A DNA stretch of 64,000 bases from Neckera pumila. Its lineage: Eukaryota > Streptophyta > Bryopsida > Hypnales > Neckeraceae. A program made the translations under genes and the position numbers. Below the pieces are notes generated by a model. The model saw only the letters and a program-made list of their open reading frames with translations. It searched no databases and was not told where the DNA came from. The stretch is from assembly GCA_963969595.1 (NCBI GenBank), contig OZ018413.1:2358501-2422500 (forward strand), written 5' to 3'. Positions 1 to 12,236 of this stretch are shown here, one piece after another. The first letter of the stretch is position 1; each line of letters starts with the position of its first letter.

Positions 1-1115
1 TTATGAATCTGAAGAGTGTTGCTGTATTAGCTTTTTGAAACAATGCGCAAATATTGAAATATCTGCAAGATTAACCTACCGGAGTAGGTATGGAATGATA
101 GTAGCAACAAGTCTTAAGGTTTGTTAAGAAACAGCAATTGGGACTCAAATGATTGACTGAACTCAACAGAGCACAGGAAATTTTAATTAGTTGTATTCCC
201 AAATTACGATTGCGGAGCCGCCGATACACAAAGCATCTGAAACCAAGAGTGACAGTTCAATTTGTGTTCTACCAAAATCAATAGGTCGACTGAGTCAAGC
301 CAGCTCTTGTAGGTTGGCAAGGGAGTTGACCTTAAATTGCATTGTTCTGTAATTTAGCATGATTGAGTATGGTTTTCACTAATATATGAGTTCAAATATT
401 GTGGGGTTTCACTAATAGTCAAAATGGGATTCTAGATTCTTTTAGAATGCATTTTTTGAACACCGTGTGAAAAAACTACAAATTTCCAAAGTATTGGAGT
501 AGGTGTACCCAAAAGCAATCATAGAATCATATGAATAGTGGGAGTAAATTTTTGGTTAAAATATCCACCGTGCAATTTTTAGGTATAGTAACATTACTTT
601 ACATAGAAAATAAGAGTATGTGATCTCCTTATTGCTTCTCTAATAATTTTGTGCTATAATAGTCTATTTTTTAATTTACTTAATATGAAAACGGTGGAAC
701 AATTGAAAACCAAATCAAAATCCCATATTTAAAGGCACAATCCAATATTTTTTTTTTATAAACAGTCATTGTGCAACATTATGAGACCTCGATTGACTGT
801 CAACACTCATAAGCCAGTAAATTAATTAAGTAATAGTTTACCTTGCTTTGTACTTTTGTTTTTAGTTTATACAATAGGCAGCTCTAGATATTTCAAGTCT
901 ATGCAAATAACAACAATGATTGAATGAGATTTGAGTGTAGTTTCATCTTTTTGGTATGTTTTTTTAAAGTACGTGGGCAAGGATAACCCATCTTGTCATA
1001 ATCATGTCTTAAAAAAGAAAGGTGCTTGTTTCCATTGATTACTTCCCTCTCCATTGTAGGTGCAATACATGATTGCTTAAAGACTAGCGTATGAGAATTG
1101 CTACATGAAATTGTT
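1..1115. other. AT-rich intergenic DNA
   Basis: No gene is supported here. Reading frames are short, codon composition matches the AT-rich background, and I see no splice-bounded coding block. Confidence 0.5.
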
Positions 1116-1119
1116 TTTG

Positions 1120-3010
1120 TAAGTATAGTGCTTCCCAATTGCATTTGCGCTCAGCCCTTCACCCTTTTAGCGGTGTTTTTATATTTTGTAGAATTTCTTC
1201 TTCATACATTATTTTTTAGGAAGTGCATTCTTCTTGGAATGTATTTTTACAAGTACAACAATTATGAGACTCTAACCATTTTATGTAGAAAATGACTTCA
1301 TTAGTTGCAAATGACACAATCATGAATATGTTAAAAGATCTTTAGGTATGAAGCATGAACGGCGTTATTGACATTTTTCTTTCATAATCCAAGTTTCTTC
1401 AGAAGAATATGTATGTCATATACCAACAACGTAGACAAAGTGCTTCTTAATCAAGTAGGAGAAGTGGGTGATTTCAGGCTGCAAGCTACAATATAATTTG
1501 CATCAGGTATTTGTCCTTCATTCTTGTATTTTCTTGGGCAATGTTTCAATGGATGATTATTCCTTAGGAAGTTTAATTGCAGTCCCGAAAAGGAGTAAGC
1601 AAATTTTTTAATCAGGGGACACTAGGAATCTCATTTTTACAGACGTGTGGATATGTGTTTTTGATCTTTATTTTTCCTATCATACTTCACTGTAGGTTCT
1701 TCTGCTATAGTTGAATTATATTGTACAATAGAAATTTCAAGAACTCTATCAAATGGCATACAATTCAAGAAGATAGCATTGGAAGAAGACTATTAGAAGT
1801 GTTATTTGAATTCTTTTTCATTGAAAAACTTTTAAACCAAAATGTTCATATATTTTTTATTGATATTCCAATTTTTATGGCGTTATCAAAAAATTTATTT
1901 TGGTTTTAGTTAGTAGTTCTTTAATATACATTTTTATTTTCCAAATTTGAAGAGTAAAGGCCAGCAATGAACGTAAGGAATAGGTAGAGTTTCCTATTCA
2001 GAAAGAAGAAAAAATCATGATAATTCTATAAAAATTTGGAACCTTGACAATATTTATGTTTTATGTTGAAATATGTATCTTTTACGTACAAATGACGAAC
2101 GCATCAAATTTTGTTTGTGTTCAACCCTTCACAAGTTCGGCTATTATCCTATTACTTTGAAGAAGTTTCTCTTTGTATATTGGAAATGAAAAAGTGTTGT
2201 CTTTTTGGAAGGCAGTCGTACAAGTAGGGCAATAATGAGATTCTAACAATTTCATGTGGCATATGACCTCATCACTAGCATAATTGACGTTCATGACACT
2301 TTTTTCTTATGTTCCAGATATCTTCAGAGGAAAATACAAGTTCTAGGTCAACAACGTAGACAAGGAGCTTCGTAATCATTTTGGAGAAGTGACTACTTCT
2401 AGACATCGAGCCATACATAATTTGCATCAGGTATTTGTCTTTAACTTTTGTATTCTCCTGGCAATATTAAAATTATTCTTATTCCTAAGGAAGTTTAAGT
2501 TCTGTTTTAAAAAGGAATAAGCCAATTTTTTTATCAAAACACATTCAGAACATTAATTACAATTTTGAATGGATATCTTTTTTGAGTTTCATTTTTCCTA
2601 TCATATGTAAACATAGTTTTTTCTAGTACAATTGAAGTAGATTATTTCAATAAATTTCAAGAACTGATATGGCATACAATTCAAAACTATAGTAGTGGAA
2701 GAAGACTATTAGAAGTCTTTTTCGATTTTCTAATGATAATTTCCTCAATCAAAATGTGAAGATACCCATTGTTTGTATTCCAACAATTTTGGCCTTCTGA
2801 AATTTTTTTTTTTTTTTTCGATAAAGTGTTTCTATATCTTTTTTTTCATTTTTCATTTCGAAGAATAAAGGCCGATGATGAATGTAAGAGATAGGTAGAA
2901 TTTTCTATTCCAACAAAACAAAAATCATTATAATAATTTTAAAAATGTGGAACCTTCTATTATTTATGTTTGAAATGGAACTAAGTATATTTTATCTACA
3001 AATGACAAAT
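1120..3010. repeat. Diverged tandem duplication, two units of about 0.93 kb
   Basis: Two consecutive units, about 1120-2090 and 2091-3010, share many blocks in the same order. Paired landmarks are CAACAACGTAGACAA at 1424 and 2349, AATTTGCATCAGGTATTTG near 1495 and 2420, GAAGAAGACTATTAGAAG at 1783 and 2699, and the AATGAC block at 2091 and 3001. The offset drifts between about 910 and 970 bp because of indels. Many substitutions indicate an old event. No coding function is seen in either unit. Confidence 0.75.
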
Positions 3011-3029
3011 ACATCTAATTTTGTTGTTG

Positions 3030-4028
3030 ATTTCAATTACAACATAAATTTAACCTAAAAAAATTGTTGTTTGTACCTTTCTTGTTTTGAGAGATGCTTC
3101 TTTTGTAGTGCAATTTTAGAATCAAATATCTGTTGACCCTGCAATATTAGTTCAAAAATTTAACTAAAAACTAAAAGAGTTTTTTTGTGGAGTAGTTTAC
3201 AAAATTTCAACTACAAACATTGTAAGAAAGAAGTGCTCTATGAGGAAGGACATTTGCCATTGGTTTGAAAAGAAGTTGTTATGTAGCAGTAGTTATTGGA
3301 TTAAAAAAAAGGTAAATCAGTGTAACATAGAAATTAAAATTGAAAACTAGAAAATAGAACTTTGAGAATTGTTCTATTAAACACATAATTAGGCTAGTGA
3401 AAAGTTTGAAAGAAATTGTATGATCTTGTTCATAAATTTATTGTGTGAGTTGTGTAATGAAGAATATATTTTGGTGAGTGCAAAAGAAGAGTGTCAATGT
3501 ATTTGTCATTGCATAGTAATACAAATGATTTGATTGAAAATGTCTTATATAGACTACAATGGTGTACATGAGTTCTTCAATCATGTAAATGGATTTTTCT
3601 TTTAAAAATTTCTTTCTATGTTGTTTTCAAGCAACCTTCACTATGACTTCTGTATTTCATACTTTAATTGCAAAGGTTATGTTTGGATCTCTAAATAATC
3701 TTTTTGGAAGTAATGTATTTTTCTATTTCAAAAAGAACACTTCAAAAAATATACAGAAATAACATATTGCTTGAGTGTATTGAAATTTTCTTTGACTCTA
3801 GAATAGCACTTGATAAAATGGAAGATCACACGTGATTTAATGAATTGAATAATTGGAAAGTGATTTTATTGAAGGATTCAAGTATAGAAGAAGTACCTTC
3901 ATGAATAATTGATCTTAATTGTCTATGCACGTGAAGATGATGGTTTTATGTTCGTGTGCATAAAAAAAAGACTCAAAGCAAGTATTCTACATCTTTGAGC
4001 ATTGCCATAAAACTATTAGTAAAAAAAT
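3030..4028. other. AT-rich intergenic DNA
   Basis: No gene, terminal repeat or RNA gene was recognised. Sequence is strongly AT-rich with many short poly-A and poly-T runs. Confidence 0.4.
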
Positions 4029-4047
4029 TTGTACAATTTATCACCGG

Positions 4048-4287
4048 ATGACTTCTATCTTGGAAGGACCTTCTCTGTTGCCAACTTTATCAGAGAGAGT
4101 GACAACGTATGTTGCAAGGTTTATGGTGGATATGGCGTTGCAGTATACCTCTCCACCTCCAATGAGTCCAATCAGTGGACCAAGTGCACACGATCAAGCA
4201 AAGGCAACTGGTGGAGGAGAAGGAGAAGACTTGGTGCAATCATCTGCACAAGTGTTGGAGACACCGGATGAAGCAGGGCCGTTATAA
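4048..4287 (+). CDS. Weak candidate small ORF (79 residues), unknown
   Basis: An ATG at 4048 opens a 79-codon frame ending at 4287. It begins MTSILEGPSLL, is Pro/Ser-rich in the middle (TSPPPMSPISGP) and Gly/Glu-rich after that. Local GC is higher than the surrounding AT-rich DNA. I recognise no domain, signal peptide or homologous family. A second frame of similar length overlaps it from 4029, so it may be chance. It could also be an exon or transposon fragment. It has no clear neighbour context. Confidence 0.15.
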   Translation: MTSILEGPSLLPTLSERVTTYVARFMVDMALQYTSPPPMSPISGPSAHDQAKATGGGEGEDLVQSSAQVLETPDEAGPL

Positions 4288-4803
4288 GAGACATAGTAGT
4301 TCGTGTGATGGTAGAATAAGGTGTGTGAGAGTATAGACCTTGTGTGTTAGTTTTGAAAGTCTATGAAGATGTTCAAATGATTGTATGATTTTTTATTTGT
4401 GTGAGCACGTAATTTAAAAATGTGAAGGTAATTGCTAAACCTTCAATGTCATTCTGGATTTATAAATAAATACTCCAAAAATTATAGTGAATATTGTTGT
4501 ACACATGGTATACGCATTTAAATATTATAACACTAATGTAATTGCAATGTACAAAGCAAAAAGATTAATACATCAAACCAAAACAAATGATTGATAGAAA
4601 GAAATAAAATGTGTTGGACTTGTATTTCTCTTGGAAGAATTGAAATTGCATCCTCATAGAGAGTTTGCATTCGAAGTGATATTATTGCATGATCAAATTA
4701 AAAAATGTATTTCTTAAAAACCTGGGAGGTACTCAAGTTTTTGATAATACATTTTTTGTGAATATGGTTGCATACGATCATTGCACTTGGCCAAGTGCAA
4801 AAA

Positions 4804-5869
4804 TGTCTAATTCTTTGTTAATAGAATTTACGAGGGACTTTTAGAAAATTACTATAGCAATTACGCAAAGATTTTACCGCAATTAGGAAAAAATTACTAG
4901 AATTTATCCCTAGAAGAAAAGTAGCCATAAAAAGAGAAGTTACCAAGGGAAATCTTTAGGAATTTTTAGAATCTTTTAGGAATCTTTTAGGAATCTTAGG
5001 TCACAAGGTAAAAGTAGCAGTAACTTAAAACTTTAGGATAAAAAAGAATTACGAAAGAATTTTGATGAACCGGACAACGGTCAAAATTCACTTGTAAAAA
5101 ACAATTATCTAGAAAGTCAAAAGTAGAAGCTTTTATCGTCGTAAAACTTTGAAGTAAAGATTAAAAGATAAGAATATTAATTTCAAAAGACAAAAGTCAA
5201 AATTTCACCTTTACCCAATTAAATAAAAAATCAAGAAAGAAATTATTACTAAGGATAAAAATAATCCTAAAGGATAAATTACCCATTTAAGAATCAAGTA
5301 GAATATTTTAGGAATATCAAAATACAAGGTGAAAGTAGAAATAAATTCAAACTTTAGCATAAAAACGAATTACGTAAGAATTTTGATGAACCAACACGGT
5401 CAAAATTCACGGTAAATAACAATTATCTAAAGGAATAAAAAATTAGATTCTATAGTAAAAACAAATTACGTAGAATTTTGATGAGCCGACACGGTCAAAA
5501 TTCATAATAAACAATATTTAACCAGAAAGCTAAGTTAAGAGTTTTAACTTTGCAAAAGAGTCAAAAGTAAAGGTAAAAAGATAAAAACATCAATCTCTAA
5601 AGATAACAGTAAATTCTAAGTATATCTCACTAATAAGAAATAGTTGAGCAATTATCTCAAAGGTTTGAAAGGTTTACCAAAGATAAAGTTAGTTAATGCT
5701 TCATCTATTATTATTTGCTAGAAATCTCTATTGAAGTTAGAATTCTTTGTCATTTAAGGAAGGGCAAAACAACCCTATAAATTCAGTTACTTTCTCCATC
5801 TTGTTTGTCTAACGACTATTAGACCTCACTTTTGGCAACTAAAGCCAAAGCCGACCGTCAATTCTAACA
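4804..5869 (+). repeat. Candidate 5' LTR of a decayed retroelement
   Basis: The block starts TGTCTAATTC and ends ATTCTAACA, so it has TG...CA ends, and carries a TATA-like CCCTATAAATTC at about 5773. Just downstream, AGTGGTTTAG only loosely resembles a plant primer-binding site. Inside are three copies of a block with core TTTTGATGARCC...CGGTCAAAATTCA (about 5060, 5380 and 5480). No second LTR was found, so the call rests on position and end structure only. Confidence 0.3.
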
Positions 5870-6715
5870 AGTGGTTTAGTTTGATTATTTTGAGTAAATA
5901 TTTACCAGTAAACAGTTAGGAGTAGGAAACAACAAAGATCCATTGTTTGGAAGGCTCAACTAGATTACACATTGTTAGACATCCTTTAGGAGTTCAATCT
6001 CACGATTACAAGAGCCTGGCTTTGTGTACACTTTATTCCAAGGGTGGGAATAAAGCACCCACACTTGTAGCTTGGATCTTTGTTTTGAAATAGCTGTCCT
6101 TGTAAAGTTGAGCTTGCAGCGTCACCTAGTACCGCCGTGAAATTGCGTTATGGACCAGTGATACAATGTGTGGTGGATTACTGTAAGGGGAAGTGGTGCT
6201 TGTGCCGTATTGTAATAATCGGTGTTTAGGATTAATTGCAAGTTTTCATTTTCATTGTTGTTGCCTGGGCATGGACTTTTTGGGATGAACTTTTGGGTGA
6301 ATTGTTTGCAGCTTGAATGCCACTTAAGCAACCAAGTTCACAAAATTTGTTCATTGAAAAGGAATAGAGGTTGACATTGCCACGAGTTACTGCAAGTTTG
6401 AATTCCATCTTGCACTTGCTGGCATTCAAACATCGGGAAGCAGAGTCTAGATGTGTTTAAAGCATATTTTGAAGCCACTGCCACTGAAGAAGAATGAAGA
6501 TGAAAATGATGACAACGCTCCTACGGCAAATGAAGAATTGAAGGGTTGAACCGGCAAGAACCATAGTTTTGGAGGTGATTCTTGGCGGCGACAATCTTAG
6601 TGTTGTCTAGTATCCGGACAACAAAGAAGCACAATGTGATGCACACCCTCTCAACACCTGGTAAAGGTGAGAACCTGAATGCTTCTTTTCAATATCTTTA
6701 TTTATTTTTTATTTC

Positions 6716-8985
6716 AAAGGTGGTATCGCTATGTGCCATCTCTCACTAGTCAAATTTTTTCCAAATTCCATGCGTAATTCTAAACACCACTATGTTGTCA
6801 ACTATATGTATTTGGGACCTTGTAAACTTATGCCTAGTCCCAAAGTGCATCCTATCTCTCTTTTCCTTGCCTCCAGATTGCCAAGCACAGATGAGGGTGT
6901 ATTGATACCTTTTCTGATGACTGCGACAACCATAGGGACGTTCCATGGCCAATTTATTAATGGGACCCCGATGGCTATCACTAATCAGTTTATCAGTCAG
7001 ATTTTGAGCATACCAAGAGAGCAAAAGAAGCAATTAAAGTTTAACCTGAAGCCCTTTACCAAGGCAGAATGGTGGTCAATTTTCAACAAAGACTATGACC
7101 AAGCAGGCATCAAGGACCAGTGGCTTATGGACAATGCAGAGGACCATTGGCAATCCTGGTTTAATTTTATTAACTGTTGCTTACTCTTTGAGCTGTATGT
7201 GGAGACCATGGACAAGGAGATGATCAAAATGGCTATACATAGCCTCATGGAGAGGGAAGAAAGTTGATTGGGCGATTGTAGTTATACAAGACTTATAGAG
7301 TGAGGTAAAGAATTTTCAAGCGATATAGAGACTTGGAGATTCTTACAAATTGTATGATGTGGCAAAGAAATGTTTGAGTTTCTTCTGTCATCTCCAACGA
7401 GCCGGAAAGACTTTCACAGGAGAAGGTTCAAGAAAAGCAACGTCAACTCCTTCTATTTGACCGTTACTTGCAACAACTAAGACTATAGTCTTATAGGATG
7501 ATATGGAGTCAGCAGTAGAAGCCCCATTAGACCATGGTTGAAAGAGACCTCCTCCTTCTACACCAGCAAGTAAGAAGAAGATATCACCAAGAGGAAAAAA
7601 AGACAAAAGTGGCAGAAGAAGCGACTAAAGTAGCAGAAGAAGAAGGATTGGAGCTATAAGAGATCCTTAGAATCAAAGATTTGGAGCAATGGTGGACGGT
7701 GGCAGAATCTGAGAAGGAGGCCTAGAAGTCAAAATTGGCAAATATGGAGGTGAGCCTTTCCATTACCACCAATTCGATAAAGAAGGTGGAAAAAGCATAT
7801 CGGGACTGTACCATCCAGCAGAAGCAGATACAAGCAAGATTAGATTCAACGGAAGCGGAGCTGATGAAGGAGAAAACGGACATGAAGAAGCTCATGAATG
7901 AATTGATGCAGCAGCAAGAAAAGGACAAGGACTTGGAAGAAAACCTTGCGGCTGTTACTAAGCAGTTGAAGGAGAAATTGGCTCAAGTAAGTCAGCTGGT
8001 CCTGGAGTTGGAGAACAAGCGGACTATAGAAAAATCCAAGGATAGTTAATGGCGTTCTGCTCGAAGCCTTGGAATGCAAACTATAGACCAGAAAAGAGAC
8101 ATGACCATAGTCGAAAGCACCAAACCAGTTGAAGGAGATGTTGGTCCTTCAAAGGAAAACCAATACCCTCTTGATGTACAATGGATTATGGACAAGCTCA
8201 AGAAGGCACGAGATGATGCTTTTGCTCTTCTTTGGAAAATGGAGCAGAGTAGTACATAAGCCGTGAGTTTATTTTTCACTTATATGCTTTAGAAGAAGGT
8301 TATGTTGGCAATGCATGAATTGCAACAAAGACAATGGATTACTTTGCACAAGTTTGAAGAGATGTGGGATTCGGAGTTGGACATTCCACGACAAAATTTG
8401 CTGGCAAAAATGGTGGCTCGCAAAGATTTTTGCTTAATAGAGCCCTTTCCCGTCTTTTTGCTTATTGGAGATATTACAGCCCGGTTCCTTCTATATTACC
8501 TGGAACTAGAGTCCCAACTGCGTTTGAGAAGAATTGCAAGGCTTGACAATTGACCTAATCGAGAAGTGCACCTCAATGACTAAGGTCAAACCATCCATGA
8601 AGGCTTTTACAATAGCACTATGGGGCAGTTAGAACCATGGACAGCAGTATTGAAAGAATTGATGGTGACTATGGTTGATTACAGTGACATTCAATTGGCA
8701 CTGGACTATGGTCTTGAGAAGGAGTTAATGCGAAGGGGATTGGATAACAGAGACTATGATGTAGAAATCCCTTCTTGCCACATTCTCTATAATTTACAGA
8801 AAATGACAGAGAGATTGGACAGTGTTATTGTCTAGCTAGAAAGCAAGAAAAAACCTATGGTTATATTGCTTAATCTGGGAGAGTTTGTGCATCCCCAAGC
8901 TGACTTTCCTTTTTTTTCTACCTCTTTCGAGGAAGACTATAGTCCTTGGAACCCAAGACAATCTTCAATACTTAGGCGATTATAA
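6716..8985 (+). pseudogene. Degenerate element-type protein-coding region (gag-like?)
   Basis: A broken coding region with GC-richer, protein-like composition. Frame 2 is open from about 6716 to the TGA ending at 7267 and includes WWSIFNKDYDQAG and HWQSWFNFINCC. The frame then carries several stops and shifts near 7565. From there frame 1 reads on to about 8985 through internal stops at about 7657, 7723, 8047, 8257, 8551, 8584 and 8833. The middle part (7735-8049) is a Glu/Lys/Gln-rich coiled coil. I do not recognise the family. The layout after a possible LTR suggests the structural protein of a retroelement, but no protease, reverse transcriptase or integrase motif follows; a MITE begins at 9017. 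It could instead be a captured gene. Confidence 0.5.
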
Positions 8986-9016
8986 TGCCTTGTTCAATTC
9001 TCCTAGTGAGATTCCA

Positions 9017-9399
9017 CATTAGAGAAAAATCCAGCCCTCCGGAGGGCTGCTCCACGGACCCCTTTAGAACCCTAAAATTTAGTTTTAAGGGGCTGAAAAA
9101 ATAGTTTTTCCCCTATTTTTGTGTAGCATTTTCTGCTTTGACAGTGGCGCAAGATCCAAAATTTGCGAGTAAACATTACAAATTTATTTATTTATTTTTC
9201 TAATCTTAAAAAAATATTGAAAATAAATTGAAAATAAATAAAATAAATAAATAATCTGCAAAATTTGACTGCTCCGGCAAGCAATCATACACTCTGACTG
9301 CTCACCAAGAGCATTTTTCTAAGTTGACAGGCCATGCATAAAATAGCATGGCATGTCAACTTGGAACAGCCCTTCCATCAGCTGAAATTTTCTCTAATG
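9017..9399 (+). mobile_element. MITE, CATTAG-ended family, copy 1
   Basis: A non-coding element of about 383 bp. Its ends are inverted repeats: CATTAGAGAAAA at the left and TTTTCTCTAATG at the right, each followed inward by an AGCCCT/AGGGCT-type block. An inner hairpin around 9328-9363 pairs TTGACAGGCCATGC with GCATGGCATGTCAA. Related copies lie at 34863-35215 (opposite strand) and 44071-44357. It sits just after the decayed coding region. Confidence 0.75.
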
Positions 9400-12236
9400 T
9401 TCGGAGTGATAAAATGGGAGGCTTATCCCTGGTTACTGCAAGATTATGGTTAGAGTCGGCCAATAGAAGTGGAGAGTCCAGAATTTGAGTAGAGGTGGAT
9501 CTCAACCAATTGGCTATGGACCCCTCCTTCCATTATAAGAAAATAGTATCCAAATTGACACGTCCTAATTGATGAAAATGTCCAAATTAACAGAGTTCTG
9601 TTAAGAAAATGTCCAAAATGACAGAAAATTGACAAAATAATGTCCAAGTTGACAAAAAGTTGACAAAAAAATGTCCAAAATGGCACTACTCCCTTGTAGT
9701 GTTCCATTGTGGGATAGGATCCCTGTTTTTCTGATTGTCAGAGATGGATGAAGTGGAGCCCGACTGCTACTTTGACGTCAATCAAGTATAATTGGCCCAA
9801 AGATTGTGGGTGATTTTTCAACGTTTGAGAATTGTGCTACTGCTTATGGGGTCTAAACGAGGTAATAGGAGCCACTTGCGCCATGTCCTTTAGTGCTTAT
9901 TGGACTGCTTTGGTTGAAATTTGAATTTTTATTTTTGTTAATTTAGCTCTTGGAATGCCTATACATTCATGAATGGCTTCATTTATCTATTTATTGTCCA
10001 TCAACATCTTAAAGTGGCTATTTTACATCCAAGTGAGTATGATTTTCATCTTTTTATATTTCATTAAGCACTGATTACATGCTTAATTTGGAAGCTTTTT
10101 GTGCTTAATTTAGATGAAATAATGATATCATAGACTATACACGATTCAAATGTGACACTATAACATTTATGATTAATGAGGCATGTTTTTTTTTGGCAAA
10201 TCCCAAAAACATTGAGCTACACAATCAATAATAGTTTCAAAAAGCAGTGGTTACGGCAAAGTTGGTTCCTATTACCTCGTTTGGACCCTATGCGGAGTTT
10301 GCCAACATCCACATTAATCATGTGGGCCTTGTTTGTTTTTGAGCTACACAATCAATAATAGTTTCAAAAAGCAGTGGTCGAGATGTTTTATTGAACATCA
10401 TTGTTGACATAAAAACACCAGTTGTTTTATTCAATATCCACAAAAATGCGTTCCAAAAAATAGTGAAAACATCCTTAAAAACATAGATTTCTTATAGTGC
10501 TTTATAAGAGATATGATAATGTTTATTTTTATGGACATTCCATTTTGAAAGTAAATTACAACACTTAAAGAGGTTCGTTAGAATTGCATTTCTATTTAAC
10601 ATGTGACTTTAGCCACAACACATTAGACTACTCGACCATTCCCTAGACTAAGAACTTATACTAATAGTCCTCGGTGTTTGTGAGGTAGGCAGAATCTAGA
10701 TTACAATATAGGATTAATCCATCCAAGCACCATTTTGCACCTAAAATTCCCAAAGAATGTGCCATGCTCATCAACATCCAACAACATTGGTTTACTCTAA
10801 AGTGATCTTCCAAACTTGAAAGTGTCTCAAATCAAATAAACATCTTGTAGTTTGTGAACAAATTTGTATTAAATTTGTAGTAGATTGGTGGTGGATTTAA
10901 AGCAACTTCAAGAACCTTCTTACCTTGGTTTTAATTTATTTATTTCTAAATTTTATTCCTACTAATTCTCTTTGTTTGATACACCTCAAAATTTAATACC
11001 TTTTATCTCTCTTTTATAGCTTTCAAAATATGTAGTTAGTTGTAACCTTTGGTGAAGTATTGACTATGTAGGGAAGAACATGGATTCCTTATTAGACACA
11101 ATCTTGAACTAGAGACAATCCTATCAAGGCTCTATTCTCAATTGACTTGTTTAGAAATTTTCTACTTGTTGTGATAGTTCTCTATTGTGATTGAATTTAT
11201 TGGAGATGGGTGAGTGGTCCTAAATAGGATGAGTGGTCCCAATAGATATTTGTAAAACCATCAAGGAAGTAATCAAAGTTTGTCAAAGTTTGGAGCATGT
11301 CATTACAAAATGACAATCTAAGACCATCCAACATTCTCATTTGGGTCACTTCAATAACAAGACATCTTGGATGGACTTGGAATGGAGTTCTTACGAATGA
11401 ATACAAGGTTTATGGTTGGTTTTACAACATATATAACGGAAGAGCACTTCTTGAGACCAACGTAAAGAATGTAGACACTAGATCCCTACACCACCATCTA
11501 CATAAAAGTAGGATGAAATACAAAAACTAAGGTATGTACTCCCAAAAGCAACATAATACCAATAAACAATTGAATAAGGTTCCCATCAATCATCAACCTT
11601 AACTTTTGATCAATCCTGACAATTCATAGACAATTCCAATGCATCTTAGCATGTCTTTTGGACACCATATGAAAGATTATATGTACATTAATCAACCACA
11701 GGCTTGCATGCTTGGGGCAAGCACATATTAGACAATCTATGCAGGTCGCTCTTGGGTAAGTTTGCAATTGGGTGCAGTCACCGTACACTCCCCAGGTGGC
11801 TGATGCTGGAGTCGATTTCAGCCCAGTTTGGAACGAGGATTGGAATACTCACCTCTTATGACGTTCTTCTGCAAAAGTGCAAAGCACACAACCTTGAACT
11901 GCTCATAACAGTCAATCCCGTAGAAAATCCTAATGATTTTACAGTAATATAAGATTTACACAATCAGTGAAGTGCCTTTCTCTGTCACGTCGTTTACAAT
12001 ATACAAAACTGTGATTGTTCTAATCAGGTGAAATCTAACAGCTGGAACGTAAAAGGATTGCTGAATATGGCTAAGAATTTATATGGTCGACAACATCCAG
12101 TAGGTTTCTCGATACTGTCATCAAAGGATCAACTCTACACTATATTAATAAGGGGAAAAAAGTATCACTAACTGGTGAATACCAACATGAAGCACCATAG
12201 AACTTCACGAGAACACTATTTAGGTACCTGCATAAA
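9400..12236. other. AT-rich intergenic DNA with minor repeats
   Basis: No protein gene is supported. It holds degenerate AATGTCCAAAnTGACA-type units at about 9555-9690 and a 40-bp direct repeat at 10212-10251 and 10339-10378. A GC-richer stretch at about 11700-11960 has an open frame of 82 codons on the plus strand but shows no recognisable domain. It lies 3' of the minus-strand CRM gene, so it may belong to that gene's 3' flank. Confidence 0.4.
10212..10378. repeat. 40-bp direct repeat pair
   Basis: The same stretch of about 40 bp, beginning TTGAGCTACACAATC, occurs at 10212-10251 and 10339-10378, separated by 87 bp. The copies look identical, which suggests a recent duplication or flanking repeats of a lost insertion. 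Confidence 0.7.
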
